NCBI GenBank assembly: GCA_026392415.1
Contig: JAPLCC010000060.1
Coordinates: 18,748-82,747 of the forward strand
DNA: 64,000 nucleotides
Direction of reading: 5' to 3'
DNA from: Propionibacteriales bacterium
GTDB taxonomy: Bacteria; Actinomycetota; Actinomycetes; Propionibacteriales; Nocardioidaceae
Each line of letters begins with the position of its first letter. Within the stretch, counting starts at the first letter, position 1. The position numbers and the translations under genes were made by a program. The notes below the pieces were generated by a model. The model was not told where the DNA came from and did not search any database. It saw nothing but the letters and a program-made list of their open reading frames with translations. Of this stretch, positions 43,979-53,033 are shown piece after piece.

Positions 43979-45193
43979 GTGACTGCTTCCAACGGACTTG
44001 ACCCGGAATTTCTCAGCACCGTCAGCGGCAAGCGGGTCCTGGTCCGCTCGGACCTGAACGTCCCGCTCGACGGTGGTCGGATCACCGACGACGGCCGGAT
44101 CCGCGCCAGCGTCCCGACCATCAAGGCGCTCGCCGATGCCGGCGCCCGCGTGGTGGTCACGGCACACCTGGGCCGACCCAAGGGAGCGCCCGACCCGGCG
44201 TTCTCGCTCGCCCCGGTGGGTGAGCGTCTCGGTGAGCTCCTCGGCGCTGACGTCGCGTTCGCCACCGACACCGTGGGCGCCTCTGCTCATGAGGTCGTCG
44301 CCGGTCTCGCCGACGGCCAGGTGGCACTGCTCGAGAACGTCCGGTTCAACGCAGGGGAGACCAGCAAGGACGACGCCGCTCGCGGCGCCTTCGCCGACCA
44401 GCTGGCCGCACTCGCCGACGCCTTCGTCTCCGACGGCTTCGGCGTCGTGCACCGCAAGCAGGCCAGCGTCTACGACGTCGCCCAGCGACTCCCGCACGCC
44501 ATGGGTGGTCTCGTGGCCACGGAGATCGACGTGCTGCGGCGGCTCACCGTGAGCCCCGAGCGGCCCTACGTCGTGGTCCTCGGCGGGTCCAAGGTGTCCG
44601 ACAAGCTCGGCGTCATCGACAACCTGCTCGACAAGGCAGACAAGCTGCTCATCGGCGGCGGCATGGTCTTCACCTTCCTGAAGGCCGAGGGCCTCGAGGT
44701 CGGCAAGAGCCTGCTCGAGGAGGACCAGCTCGACATCGTGCGCGAGTACCAGTCGCGTGCCCGCGAACTGGGCGTCGAGATCGTGCTGCCGACGGACATC
44801 GTGGTTGCCGACAGCTTCGGCGACGAGGCCTCTGCCCGCGTCGTCCCTGCCACCGAGATCCCGGCCGACGCACTCGGCCTCGACATCGGTCCCGCCTCGG
44901 GTGCGGCCTTCGCTGCGGCCCTGGCGGATGCGAAGACGGTGTTCTGGAACGGCCCGATGGGTGTGTTCGAGCAGCCGGCCTTCGCAGAAGGCACCCGTGC
45001 GGTCGCCGAGGCGCTCACCCGGGTCGACGGCCTCTCGGTCGTCGGCGGGGGCGACTCCGCGGCCGCCGTACGCACGCTCGGGTTCGACGAGGCGGCGTTC
45101 GGCCACATCTCCACCGGTGGCGGCGCGAGCCTGGAGTACCTCGAGGGCAAGGAGCTCCCGGGCATCACGGTTCTGGAAGAGGAAGGTGCCTGA
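43979..45193 (+). CDS. pgk: Phosphoglycerate kinase
   Basis: A 404-residue glycolytic kinase. N-domain signature RVLVRSDLNVPLDGG with TAHLGRPKG; hinge and ATP-side motifs VVLGGSKVSDKLGVI, FWNGPMGVFE and VVGGGDSAAAV; terminal STGGGASLEYLEGKELPG. The GTG at 43979 begins VTASNGLD, 5 nt after gap. The open frame further upstream is inside gap. Confidence 0.97.
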   Translation: MTASNGLDPEFLSTVSGKRVLVRSDLNVPLDGGRITDDGRIRASVPTIKALADAGARVVVTAHLGRPKGAPDPAFSLAPVGERLGELLGADVAFATDTVGASAHEVVAGLADGQVALLENVRFNAGETSKDDAARGAFADQLAALADAFVSDGFGVVHRKQASVYDVAQRLPHAMGGLVATEIDVLRRLTVSPERPYVVVLGGSKVSDKLGVIDNLLDKADKLLIGGGMVFTFLKAEGLEVGKSLLEEDQLDIVREYQSRARELGVEIVLPTDIVVADSFGDEASARVVPATEIPADALGLDIGPASGAAFAAALADAKTVFWNGPMGVFEQPAFAEGTRAVAEALTRVDGLSVVGGGDSAAAVRTLGFDEAAFGHISTGGGASLEYLEGKELPGITVLEEEGA

Positions 45194-45194
45194 G

Positions 45195-46013
45195 ATGGCG
45201 AGCAACGCGGCGCAGGCCGGTCGGACCCCCCTGATGGCGGGCAACTGGAAGATGAACCTCAACCACGCCGAGGCCGTCGTGCTGGTCCAGAAGCTCGCGT
45301 GGACGCTGTCCGACAAGCGCCACGACTACGCCAAGGCCGAGGTGGCGGTGATCCCGCCGTTCACCGACATCCGCTCCGTGCAGACGCTCGTCGACGGCGA
45401 CCGGCTCTCCATCAAGTACGGCGCGCAGGACGTCTCCGCGCACGCCAGCGGCGCCTACACCGGCGAGATCTCGGCGGGCATGCTCGCCAAGCTCGGCTGC
45501 TCCTACATCGTGGTCGGTCACTCCGAGCGCCGGCAGTACCACGCGGAGACCGACGAGATCGTCAACGCCAAGGCGAAGGCTGCACTCGACGCCAAGATCA
45601 TCCCCATCGTCTGCGTCGGTGAAGGCCTCGAGGTCCGCCAGGCGGGCGAGCACGTGCCGTACACGATGGCGCAGATCGAGGGATCGCTGGCCGGACTGAC
45701 GAAGAAGCAGGTCGCCAGCCTCGTCATCGCCTACGAGCCCGTATGGGCCATCGGCACCGGCGAGGTCGCCACCCCCGAGGACGCGCAGGAGGTCTGTGCG
45801 GCGATTCGCGGCCAGGTGCGCGAATCCTTCGGGGACGAGGCTGCCGAGGCCGTCCGTGTGCTCTACGGCGGCTCGGTGAAGGCCGCCAACGTCGCGGGCA
45901 TCATGGCCAAGGCCGACGTCGACGGCGCGCTCGTGGGCGGAGCGAGTCTCGAGGTCGACGAGTTCGGCGGCATCTGCCGTTTCTACGACATGCCACAACT
46001 GGGAACCAGCTGA
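45195..46013 (+). CDS. tpiA: Triosephosphate isomerase
   Basis: A 272-residue TIM barrel. Motifs: MAGNWKMNLN (catalytic Lys), VVGHSERRQYH (His), IAYEPVWAIGTGEVAT (Glu and loop 6), LYGGSVKAANV. The ATG at 45195 is one base after the pgk stop (TGAGATG), so the genes are coupled. Normally secG follows; here a TetR-MFS pair intervenes. Confidence 0.97.
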   Translation: MASNAAQAGRTPLMAGNWKMNLNHAEAVVLVQKLAWTLSDKRHDYAKAEVAVIPPFTDIRSVQTLVDGDRLSIKYGAQDVSAHASGAYTGEISAGMLAKLGCSYIVVGHSERRQYHAETDEIVNAKAKAALDAKIIPIVCVGEGLEVRQAGEHVPYTMAQIEGSLAGLTKKQVASLVIAYEPVWAIGTGEVATPEDAQEVCAAIRGQVRESFGDEAAEAVRVLYGGSVKAANVAGIMAKADVDGALVGGASLEVDEFGGICRFYDMPQLGTS

Positions 46014-46214
46014 CCCACCCGCCCGCGGCGCTGACCAGCATGAGGGCCACGGCCGGCAGGGCGCTGATGTGCTCATGAGGGGCGCCTCCCAGGGAGACGA
46101 ACCGAAGATGGACCGAGGAACCATCCGCACACCCGCATCCGCGGCGGGAAATCTTTGATCTTGCTGACCACTTGTTCAGTCAGGTGCTCTGCTTGTTTGG
46201 CTTACTTCTCGACC
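46014..46214. other. Intergenic region between tpiA and the tandem-TetR gene
   Basis: Two hundred bases without a supported gene. At 46165-46178 lies an imperfect inverted repeat (TGACCACTTGTTCA, 10 of 14 positions symmetrical), a possible operator for the regulator encoded next. A weak -10 (TACTTC, 46203-46208) lies 6 nt before its ATG. No clear terminator for tpiA was found. Confidence 0.4.
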
Positions 46215-47456
46215 ATGACCCCGCCGGAGCCGCCGCTGAAGGAGCGGCTCCTCACTGCCGCGATGGACGCTCTTCGCGACCTCACCGCGGTCGACCTTCT
46301 CAACGCCGTCGGGACCCGCGAGATCGCCCGGCGTGCCGGTGGTAGCGCGCCCAGCATCCACCACCACTACGGCTCTCTCGAGGGGCTCGCCTCGGCCGTG
46401 CTCGCCCACGTCTACGACCCGGCCCTGGGTCGGGCCGGCGAGGTCGTCGACCTCCTGGAGGCGATCGAGGACGCTCATCTGCCGCTTGACGCTGCCTTCG
46501 CTTTTCATGGTGCGGAGTTCGATCGGCTCTCCGGTGACGACGAGTTCCCGCTGCGGCTCGGTCTGTGGGCCTTCGGCGGCCGGGCCGGAGCCGAGGCCTA
46601 CGGCAGGTATCTGCGGGAACGAGACGCAGTGATCGCGGGCTATGTCGACCGTGTCTTCGCAGCCTGGCGCCGGGAGTTGCGTCCGCCGTTCGACCTGGCC
46701 GGGTTCATCGCCACCAAAGTTGCCCTCGTCAACGGGACGACGCTCCGGCAACTGGTCGACCCCGACCCGAACCGACGAACCTGGTTCCAGCGGGCCAACC
46801 TCGCGCTCGACCTCGTCCTGCTTCGTGTCCCGGGCGACCGCCACAACACCGATGACCGCCTCACCGAGCTGAACTACTACCCCCTGACCAAGACACCTGG
46901 GACCAGGGAGAGCCCCCGCACCCGCGCCACCAAAGCGCGGATCATGCACGCCGCCGCCGATCTGTTCGCCACCCACGGGTACGAAGCCACGACCCTCGAG
47001 CAGATCGCAGCCCACGCCGACTCGAGTCTGACCACCCTGAAGAGGCACTACCCCGGCAAGCAGTACCTCGCCGTCCACCTGTTCAGTCACCTGGCCGCCA
47101 CATTGCTCGCCAACCCCGAAGGCACCACCAACCGGAGGGGTCGCTCCGGCGCCGACACTCTCGAAGTCGACCTGACTGCGTTGGCGTACCTGGTGCCGCC
47201 ACGGGCCGCGATGGCGAGCGCCTACCTCGCCCACCTCGTCACGACCACCAGCGATCAGTACGACGACCCGCTGCTGGCACTCATCCGCCCGCTCCTTCCA
47301 CGCGGGACCGACACCCACACGCTCAGTGAGGCGCTGGTTGCCCTCACCATCCGCCGCGCACTCACCCACCCCTCCCAAGCCCCCGCCGACAATGCCCGGC
47401 ACGTCCTGGCGCTCGTCGTCCATGACCCGCCACCACCGGATTTGCTGGATCCCTGA
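46215..47456 (+). CDS. Tandem-TetR transcriptional regulator (two TetR units fused)
   Basis: A 413-residue protein made of two TetR-type units. The first helix-turn-helix is in residues about 10-55 (GTREIARRAGGSAPSIHHHYGSLEGLASAVL), the second about 238-285 (TKARIMHAAADLFATHGYEATTLEQIAAHADSSLTTLKRHYPGKQYLA), each followed by a helical ligand/dimer domain. It may bind DNA as a pseudo-dimer. I chose the ATG at 46215. The MFS transporter gene follows 102 bp downstream and is the likely target. The inducer is unknown. Confidence 0.85.
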   Translation: MTPPEPPLKERLLTAAMDALRDLTAVDLLNAVGTREIARRAGGSAPSIHHHYGSLEGLASAVLAHVYDPALGRAGEVVDLLEAIEDAHLPLDAAFAFHGAEFDRLSGDDEFPLRLGLWAFGGRAGAEAYGRYLRERDAVIAGYVDRVFAAWRRELRPPFDLAGFIATKVALVNGTTLRQLVDPDPNRRTWFQRANLALDLVLLRVPGDRHNTDDRLTELNYYPLTKTPGTRESPRTRATKARIMHAAADLFATHGYEATTLEQIAAHADSSLTTLKRHYPGKQYLAVHLFSHLAATLLANPEGTTNRRGRSGADTLEVDLTALAYLVPPRAAMASAYLAHLVTTTSDQYDDPLLALIRPLLPRGTDTHTLSEALVALTIRRALTHPSQAPADNARHVLALVVHDPPPPDLLDP

Positions 47457-47558
47457 CCGGGCCCGGTCCACCGAGCGTGATGTCGTCGCTCGCAGATTTC
47501 GGTCGGCGGATAGTCTCCTCGTGCTTCTCGGGCTGGCGGATGATCGAGGAGGCTTTGA

Positions 47559-49313
47559 ATGAGGTCAATGGCGCCGGTCGCGGTGCGTTCCCTTACGATG
47601 CGCGATCGCACCCTGGAGCGGTACCCGGACCCGAGGGCGCGCGCGACCTACTTGGCGATCGTGGTGCTCGTCTCGGTCGTGATCTTCTACGAGATCTATG
47701 TGCAGGGCGCTGTCTCGACCGAGATCATCGCGGACTTCGGAATCCCGCTCCGCACGTTCGTGCTCGCCTCGATCCTCGGCAACGCCGTGGGCGCGCTCGC
47801 GGCCTGGGCGACAGGGATCGCTGACCGGTGGGGCCGGGCCAACCTGATCGTCGCCGGGTCGGGCGTCGCGGCACTCGTGGCGACCTTCGGGTTGCCCAAC
47901 AGCACCAGCGCCGGCGTGTACATCACCCTGTACGTCCTGCTCAGCCTCACCGGTGGTGTGGTGCTGGTGGCGACCCAGGCTCTGGTCCGTGATTTCTCTC
48001 CGCAGTTCGGCCGGGCCACCGCGATGGGCGTCTGGACCCTGGGCCCGGTGCTGGGGAACCTGGTCATCAGCGTGGTCACCAACCGGACTGCTGACGCACA
48101 CCCGGACTGGCAATTCCAGTACTACGTCGCCGGGACGGTAGGGCTGGTCACCACCGCGATCGCGTTCATCTGGCTCCGGGAGCTGTCCCCGGCGTTGCGG
48201 AACCAGGTGATGGTCAGCCTGGCCGACCGCGAGCTGGTCGAGAAGCGCGCTGCTGCCGCCGCGGGTGCCGACGAACGCGAAGACTCTGCCGACGGGTCGA
48301 TGTGGACCCGAGCACTGGTCATCCCGTCGATCGGGATCAGCCTGTTCCTGGTCTTCTACATCACCCGGGTCGGGTTTCTGGTCCTCTACTTCGCAACCAC
48401 CTTCGGCTACGCCACCTCCAAGGCCAACGGACTGGCCACCTGGTACTGGGTCGCCAACGCGATCGCCCTGGTCGCCACCGGGGTGCTCTCGGACCGCCTC
48501 AAGGTCCGCAAGCCCTTCATGCTCGCCGGTGCGGTGCTGTCGTTGGGGGCGCTGGCGGTCTTCGCGACCCGGGCCACCCACCCCGACACCTCCTACGCCG
48601 ACTTCGTGGTCCTGCTCGTCCTGCTCGCCATCGGCGGTGCGATGGTGAACAACGCCTGGCTGACGTTGTTCAGCGAGACCGTCGAACGGATCAATCCGGC
48701 CGCGGTCGCTCGTGGCATGGCCGTCTACGGGTCTGTGCTCCGCGCGGCGGTCACCGTGATCCTGATCGGCTTCATGCTCACCGTCACGGCTGCCGGGACC
48801 CTGGCCGACCACGGCCGCGAGGTCGGCCGCATCGCCGCGACCTACCAGGCCGAGCTCGAGACCCTGGGCAAGGTCGCCCCGGCCACGATGAACCGGCTCC
48901 GCGCCGACCCTGAGGCTCGCAAGCCACGTGTCGACGCGCTGACCGGGCTCACCGGGCTGCCCCGCCCGGTCGTCGCTGGTGCCGTCCGCCGCAACACGAA
49001 CGGGGTCCTGGGCAAGGGCCTGCCCCGCACCCAACGGGCCAAGCTCCTCACGGCCCAGAAGCAGGTGACTGCCGCGCTTGCCGTCCCGATCCCCGACCTG
49101 GTCTACCTGACCGAGCACGGCGCCGAGGTCCAGCAGGCCGTCAAGGACACCCCGCTGGAGTGGCGCCGCTGGTGGTGGGTCTGCTTCATCGCCCAGGCGC
49201 TGTTCCTCCCGATCGGACTACGAATGAAGGGACCGTGGCTGTCGCGCCACGCAGCCCGGGAAAACCGCATCCGCCAGGAGCGTGCAGCGGCCGAGCTCGA
49301 GGCCCTGGGGTGA
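47559..49313 (+). CDS. MFS transporter with large hydrophilic insert before the last TM segment
   Basis: A 584-residue membrane transporter with the MFS loop motif GIADRWGRAN near residue 85 and about 12 hydrophobic segments. Between the penultimate (VTVILIGFMLTVTAA) and last (WWWVCFIAQALFLPIGL) segments lies a hydrophilic insert of about 130 residues rich in Arg/Ala/Thr, absent from ordinary MFS proteins. AGGAGG at 47547-47552 is 6 nt before the ATG, and TAGTCT at about 47513-47518 may be its -10. The substrate is unknown; its TetR neighbour suggests inducible uptake or efflux. Confidence 0.85.
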   Translation: MRSMAPVAVRSLTMRDRTLERYPDPRARATYLAIVVLVSVVIFYEIYVQGAVSTEIIADFGIPLRTFVLASILGNAVGALAAWATGIADRWGRANLIVAGSGVAALVATFGLPNSTSAGVYITLYVLLSLTGGVVLVATQALVRDFSPQFGRATAMGVWTLGPVLGNLVISVVTNRTADAHPDWQFQYYVAGTVGLVTTAIAFIWLRELSPALRNQVMVSLADRELVEKRAAAAAGADEREDSADGSMWTRALVIPSIGISLFLVFYITRVGFLVLYFATTFGYATSKANGLATWYWVANAIALVATGVLSDRLKVRKPFMLAGAVLSLGALAVFATRATHPDTSYADFVVLLVLLAIGGAMVNNAWLTLFSETVERINPAAVARGMAVYGSVLRAAVTVILIGFMLTVTAAGTLADHGREVGRIAATYQAELETLGKVAPATMNRLRADPEARKPRVDALTGLTGLPRPVVAGAVRRNTNGVLGKGLPRTQRAKLLTAQKQVTAALAVPIPDLVYLTEHGAEVQQAVKDTPLEWRRWWWVCFIAQALFLPIGLRMKGPWLSRHAARENRIRQERAAAELEALG

Positions 49314-49343
49314 GGCACCGCTCCCACGCACCCGAAGGTGCCT
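49313..49343 (+). terminator. Hairpin after the MFS gene (possible terminator)
   Basis: AGGCACC (49313-49319) can pair with GGTGCCT (49337-49343), and an inner GCACC(CGAA)GGTGC tetraloop hairpin is an alternative. No U-tract follows. It sits between the MFS stop and the secG promoter, where a terminator is expected. Confidence 0.4.
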
Positions 49344-49423
49344 GTGCCTCAACCTGTGGGCGGTGTTGGTTCCATGAGATGCCAGTGCTGTCCTGAGCTG
49401 GACCCTGACGTAGGATTCCCCGC

Positions 49424-49663
49424 GTGTTGATCAACCTGCTCACCATCCTGCTCGTCACCGCGAGTCTGCTGCTCATCCTCCTGGTGTTGCTGCACAAGGG
49501 CCGTGGTGGCGGACTCTCGGACATGTTTGGCGGCGGTGTGTCGAGCTCGCTCGGCGGATCGTCCATCGCTGAACGAAACCTCGACCGCTTCACGGTCGGC
49601 ATCGGCGTCATCTGGTTCGCGTGCGTCATCGCACTGGGCCTTCTGCTCGCCTATCAGAACTGA
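49424..49663 (+). CDS. secG: Preprotein translocase subunit SecG
   Basis: A 79-residue inner-membrane subunit of SecYEG with two transmembrane segments (LTILLVTASLLLILLVLLHKG; GVIWFACVIALGLLLAYQ) joined by the Gly-rich GRGGGLSDMFGGGV loop typical of SecG. TAGGAT at 49411-49416 lies 7 nt before the GTG, a leaderless promoter. rbpA follows. Confidence 0.94.
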   Translation: MLINLLTILLVTASLLLILLVLLHKGRGGGLSDMFGGGVSSSLGGSSIAERNLDRFTVGIGVIWFACVIALGLLLAYQN

Positions 49664-49720
49664 CCGAACAACAGGCCTGCCCGACTAGCGGGCTGTCCGA
49701 GGGCTTGAGGAGAAAATCCG

Positions 49721-50080
49721 TTGGCTGGTGGTGGAAACGCGATTCGCGGGAGTCGCGTCGGTGCAGGTCCGATGGGCGAAGCCGAGCGCGGAGAGGCCGC
49801 CCCGCGGCAGGCAGTGACGTACTTCTGTACGAACAGCCACCGTTCGGTGATCACCTTCTCCGTCGAGGCGAACGTCCCCGAGTCGTGGGACTGCCCGAAG
49901 TGTGGCCTGCCGGCCGGTCTGGACTCGGAGAACGCTCCGCCTCCCAACAAGATCGAGCCCTACAAGACGCACCTGGCCTACGTGAAGGAGCGCCGCTCCG
50001 ACAAGGAGGCCGAGGTCATCCTCGACGAGGCGATCCAGTTGCTGCGTTCGCGCCGCAAGTCGGGCGAGATCATCTTCTGA
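49721..50080 (+). CDS. rbpA: RNA polymerase-binding protein RbpA
   Basis: A 119-residue actinobacterial transcription activator that binds RNA polymerase and the housekeeping sigma factor. It has AIRGSRVGAGPMGEAERGE, a zinc-ribbon-like core (TYFCTNSH, then DCPKCGLPAG), EPYKTHLAYVKERR and a helical sigma-interaction end. It starts at TTG 49721 with GAGGAG upstream; this matches the family N-terminus. It ends one base before the stop of the convergent sortase-domain gene. Confidence 0.96.
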   Translation: MAGGGNAIRGSRVGAGPMGEAERGEAAPRQAVTYFCTNSHRSVITFSVEANVPESWDCPKCGLPAGLDSENAPPPNKIEPYKTHLAYVKERRSDKEAEVILDEAIQLLRSRRKSGEIIF

Positions 50081-50081
50081 T

Positions 50082-52169
50082 TCACCACTGCTCGGCCTCG
50101 ACCACCAGGTTCCTGCGGTAGTGGAACCCGCCCGGAAAGGTCACCTTTCCGGAGCACGTGATCAGCACCAGGCGTCGGTGGACGCGTTGGGCGAAGAGCC
50201 CACGCGGCAGGTTCCGGCGATCGAAGCTCCGGACCTTCACCACCCGCCAGCGCAGGGGGTGACCCGCTGCGTCCCTGGTCTGGACCTGCTGACCGACCCG
50301 CACCCGACGCAGGGCGTGGAATGCGGCTGGACGGTCGCTGTTGTCGGAGACGTGGCCAGTGATCACGGTCGTTCCGACCACCTCCGACAGCGGGGCCCCA
50401 GCGGTCCAGAGCCCCGCCTGGCTACGGCCGTACGGCGCGGGGAGGGTGGACCTGTGGAAGGCGACGCCCTGCAGGTCCGCCACCAGGAGACCGGGGATGC
50501 GGACCTGGGGCGTCGCCGCGCGAAGCCGCCCCGTCGGAGGGGTTCCCCGTGCACCTCCCGTGTCGACCTGCGGATGCTTCGGGATGCTCGGTTGAGCGGG
50601 GAGGGCCAGGGAGGTCTCCTCGACGAGCCCTGCCTTCGACCAGGGCACTTCCTCGCTGTGGAGGGTGGCTGCGATCCGCTCGCGATAGCTGTAGCAACCA
50701 CCGGCTCTGATCCGGGTTCGACCGACGGTGACGGCGCCGTCGCGACGAACGGTGAACGTCCCGCTGTTCGCGATCGGAGCGCCGGCCCATCGGGCACCCC
50801 GGCACCGCTGGGTGCGGCCGGCAGACACCGGCCCGAGCAACTGCCATTGCCCGGTCAGTGCGGTGGCACCCGGGCCCTGGGGTACGCCCGTGACGACGAC
50901 CTTGTCGCTCAGGACGGCGCCGGCCACGGCCCGCTGGCGGTTGATCCTGGTGTGGAACACCGGGCGACTTCGCACCTGACTGGTCTCCTCGACCAGACCT
51001 GCTGGCGTCCAGGGCACGGCGATCGTGGTCGCCGACCCGTGCAGGCGCTCTCGGTAGGTGTAGCACCCGGTGGTGTGGACCCGTGTCGACCCGACGTCGT
51101 AGGTCCCGTCTCCTCGGGCGCGGAACGTGCCTCGGCCCGCCACCGGGGCACCGTCCCAGGTCCGTCCAGCACAACCGGTGCCGGCAGGCGCCACCGGTCC
51201 GATCAAGAGCCACTCGCCCGTGAGTGCTGCCCCGCGCGTGCCGATCACGTTCACGGAGTCCATCAGCGTCGCGCCCACCTGTGCGCGCTGGAGGTTGACC
51301 CGCGTGTAGATCGATGGCGTGGCCAGCGGACCGGTGCGGACCCCGGTGGTCAGGATCCGCAGACCAGCCGAGGCTGCGACTCGCTGGAAACGACCGCCCG
51401 ATCGGTAGAGGCGGTAGCGGTGGTGCGGAACGCGTGAGTAGCGAACCCGGACCGAGACCGCCCGGCCGGCGGTGCGCTTCCACGTCAGCGTGCTGGACGA
51501 GGCACCCGTGCGGAACGTCCGTGTTGATCGGCCATCGGAGAGCCGGGCTCCCCGCAGGGTGACGGTCACGACGATGCCCGGTGTCCAGCGCCCGGTCGCC
51601 GATCGAAGGCCCAGGCCGGAGACGGACCCGGTTGCGCCGTCGGTGTGCAGGACCGGCGGGCGAACGGCGTAGCCCTTGCGCGGAGCGGCGTACCGGCGGG
51701 CCTCGGTCACCATGGCCCTGGCCCGGCGAACGATCTGCTTCTGGATCCGCGGACTCTCGCGTCGCACCTCAGCGAGGTGAGAGCGCATGCGCGCGGGTTG
51801 GGAGTTCAGGCCGCGGAGCCGGCCGACGGCCCACCACAGTGCTGCAGCATGGATCCCGTCCCGTCGTGCGCGGTCCAGATGGGCCGAGAGGAGGTAGCCG
51901 ACCACGGGGTCGGTGACCAGGGTTGCTCGGCCCGTTCGTTCAGGCCAGATGCGAGAGCCGGTGTCCAGGCAGACGCCGATGGGGCCACCGGGGAGTCGGG
52001 CGATCCCGAGATCGTGGCCCGAACGCGTGGTGTACCCCGAGAAGTGTGGTTGTGGCGAGTGGCCGGGGCCGAGTCTCTCGTCGGCGGCGGCGGTGGTCGC
52101 TGTGGTCATCAGCAGCCCGGTCAGCAAGCAGAGGACAAGGGTGACGACGAGGCGTCGATGAGTGCTCAT
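50082..52169 (-). CDS. Exported repeat protein fused to a C-terminal sortase domain
   Basis: A 695-residue secreted protein. A signal peptide covers about residues 1-29 (LVVTLVLCLLTGLLMTTATTAAA). Residues about 40-170 form a domain like the N-terminus of thioester-type surface proteins (GVCLDTGSRIWP). Residues 285-397 and 402-520 are two clear repeats (each with LTGxWxLxGPV, Cys pair, GCYxYRER, VPWxxAGLVEETS). Residues 555-695 are a sortase (class E/F-like) with His606 (TGH), Cys672 (TCSG) and Arg685/686 (YRRN), spaced as in SrtA. There is no LPxTG motif or C-terminal anchor. The fusion is unusual. It is encoded alone. Confidence 0.85.
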   Translation of the reverse strand: MSTHRRLVVTLVLCLLTGLLMTTATTAAADERLGPGHSPQPHFSGYTTRSGHDLGIARLPGGPIGVCLDTGSRIWPERTGRATLVTDPVVGYLLSAHLDRARRDGIHAAALWWAVGRLRGLNSQPARMRSHLAEVRRESPRIQKQIVRRARAMVTEARRYAAPRKGYAVRPPVLHTDGATGSVSGLGLRSATGRWTPGIVVTVTLRGARLSDGRSTRTFRTGASSSTLTWKRTAGRAVSVRVRYSRVPHHRYRLYRSGGRFQRVAASAGLRILTTGVRTGPLATPSIYTRVNLQRAQVGATLMDSVNVIGTRGAALTGEWLLIGPVAPAGTGCAGRTWDGAPVAGRGTFRARGDGTYDVGSTRVHTTGCYTYRERLHGSATTIAVPWTPAGLVEETSQVRSRPVFHTRINRQRAVAGAVLSDKVVVTGVPQGPGATALTGQWQLLGPVSAGRTQRCRGARWAGAPIANSGTFTVRRDGAVTVGRTRIRAGGCYSYRERIAATLHSEEVPWSKAGLVEETSLALPAQPSIPKHPQVDTGGARGTPPTGRLRAATPQVRIPGLLVADLQGVAFHRSTLPAPYGRSQAGLWTAGAPLSEVVGTTVITGHVSDNSDRPAAFHALRRVRVGQQVQTRDAAGHPLRWRVVKVRSFDRRNLPRGLFAQRVHRRLVLITCSGKVTFPGGFHYRRNLVVEAEQW

Positions 52170-52292
52170 GCCGACTGATCATGGGGATGCGCTCACCGTG
52201 CACCCAGTGGCGTGAGGTGTGCCTGTGGGAACAGGCACACCGCGTCCGGCTGTGTGTTCGTCGTGGGACTTCTTGGGGCGGATGTGCCGCGC

Positions 52293-53033
52293 TCAGAGTG
52301 CGCTGGCAGCCGCGCTGTCGAGGAACCACACGGTCTCGGCCGTGCCGGTGACTCCGCGGGCCGGGGTCTCCGCGATCGAGCCGTCCTCGGCCAGCGCACG
52401 CTGAACGGCCGCTGCCTTCGCGTCACCACTCGCGAGGAACCACACCGAACGCGACCGGTTGAGCGCCTCGAACGTCAGCGTCACCCGGTCAGCCGGTGGT
52501 TTGGGGGAGTCGTGGACGGGCGCGGCGATCGCGTCGGTCACTGCGAGTCCGGGATGTCCCGGGAACAGTGAGGCGACATGTCCGTCCGGCCCGATGCCCA
52601 GCATCAGCACGTCGAAGTCGCCGTTGCCCTCGGCCCGCACCGTGGCGCTGTAGGACGCCGCGGCGGCCTCGGCGCTCTCGGACTCGTCGGAGGCGGGGAT
52701 CTCGTGGACGCGCATCGCCCGGACCTCGTCGAGGAAAGCCGCACGGGCCTGGCGGGCGTTGCGGTCGGGGGAGTCGGCCGCAACGAAGCGCTCGTCGCCG
52801 AACCAGAACTGGACGGCACCCCAGTCGACACCGGATGCGGGCGCCAGCCGGGCGACCTCGCGGTGGACGGCGTCGGCGATCGTGCCGCCGGTGAGTCCGA
52901 TGTCAGGCACGTGGCCAGCGGCCTGGGCGTCGGCGATCCGGTTCAGCAGCTCGCCGGCAACGGCGGTGGCCAGCACCTCGGCGTCGGCGTGGACCTCGAT
53001 CAGGGGACTCGGTCGGCCAGATGTCTCAGTCAT
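52293..53033 (-). CDS. pgl: 6-Phosphogluconolactonase
   Basis: A 246-residue enzyme of the oxidative pentose phosphate pathway (SIS/NagB-like fold). Motifs: DIGLTGGTIADAV, FWFGDERFVAADSPDRNARQA, LMLGIGPDGHVASLFPGH. It is last in the operon tkt-tal-pgi-pgl and overlaps pgi by ATGA, which fixes the start at 53033. The partners zwf and opcA, which usually precede it, are missing from this locus. Confidence 0.95.
   Translation of the reverse strand: MTETSGRPSPLIEVHADAEVLATAVAGELLNRIADAQAAGHVPDIGLTGGTIADAVHREVARLAPASGVDWGAVQFWFGDERFVAADSPDRNARQARAAFLDEVRAMRVHEIPASDESESAEAAAASYSATVRAEGNGDFDVLMLGIGPDGHVASLFPGHPGLAVTDAIAAPVHDSPKPPADRVTLTFEALNRSRSVWFLASGDAKAAAVQRALAEDGSIAETPARGVTGTAETVWFLDSAAASAL

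Noticed and set aside
46165..46178. A firm operator call for the tandem-TetR protein
   Set aside because: Only 10 of 14 positions are symmetrical and there is no second copy to compare; kept as a remark.
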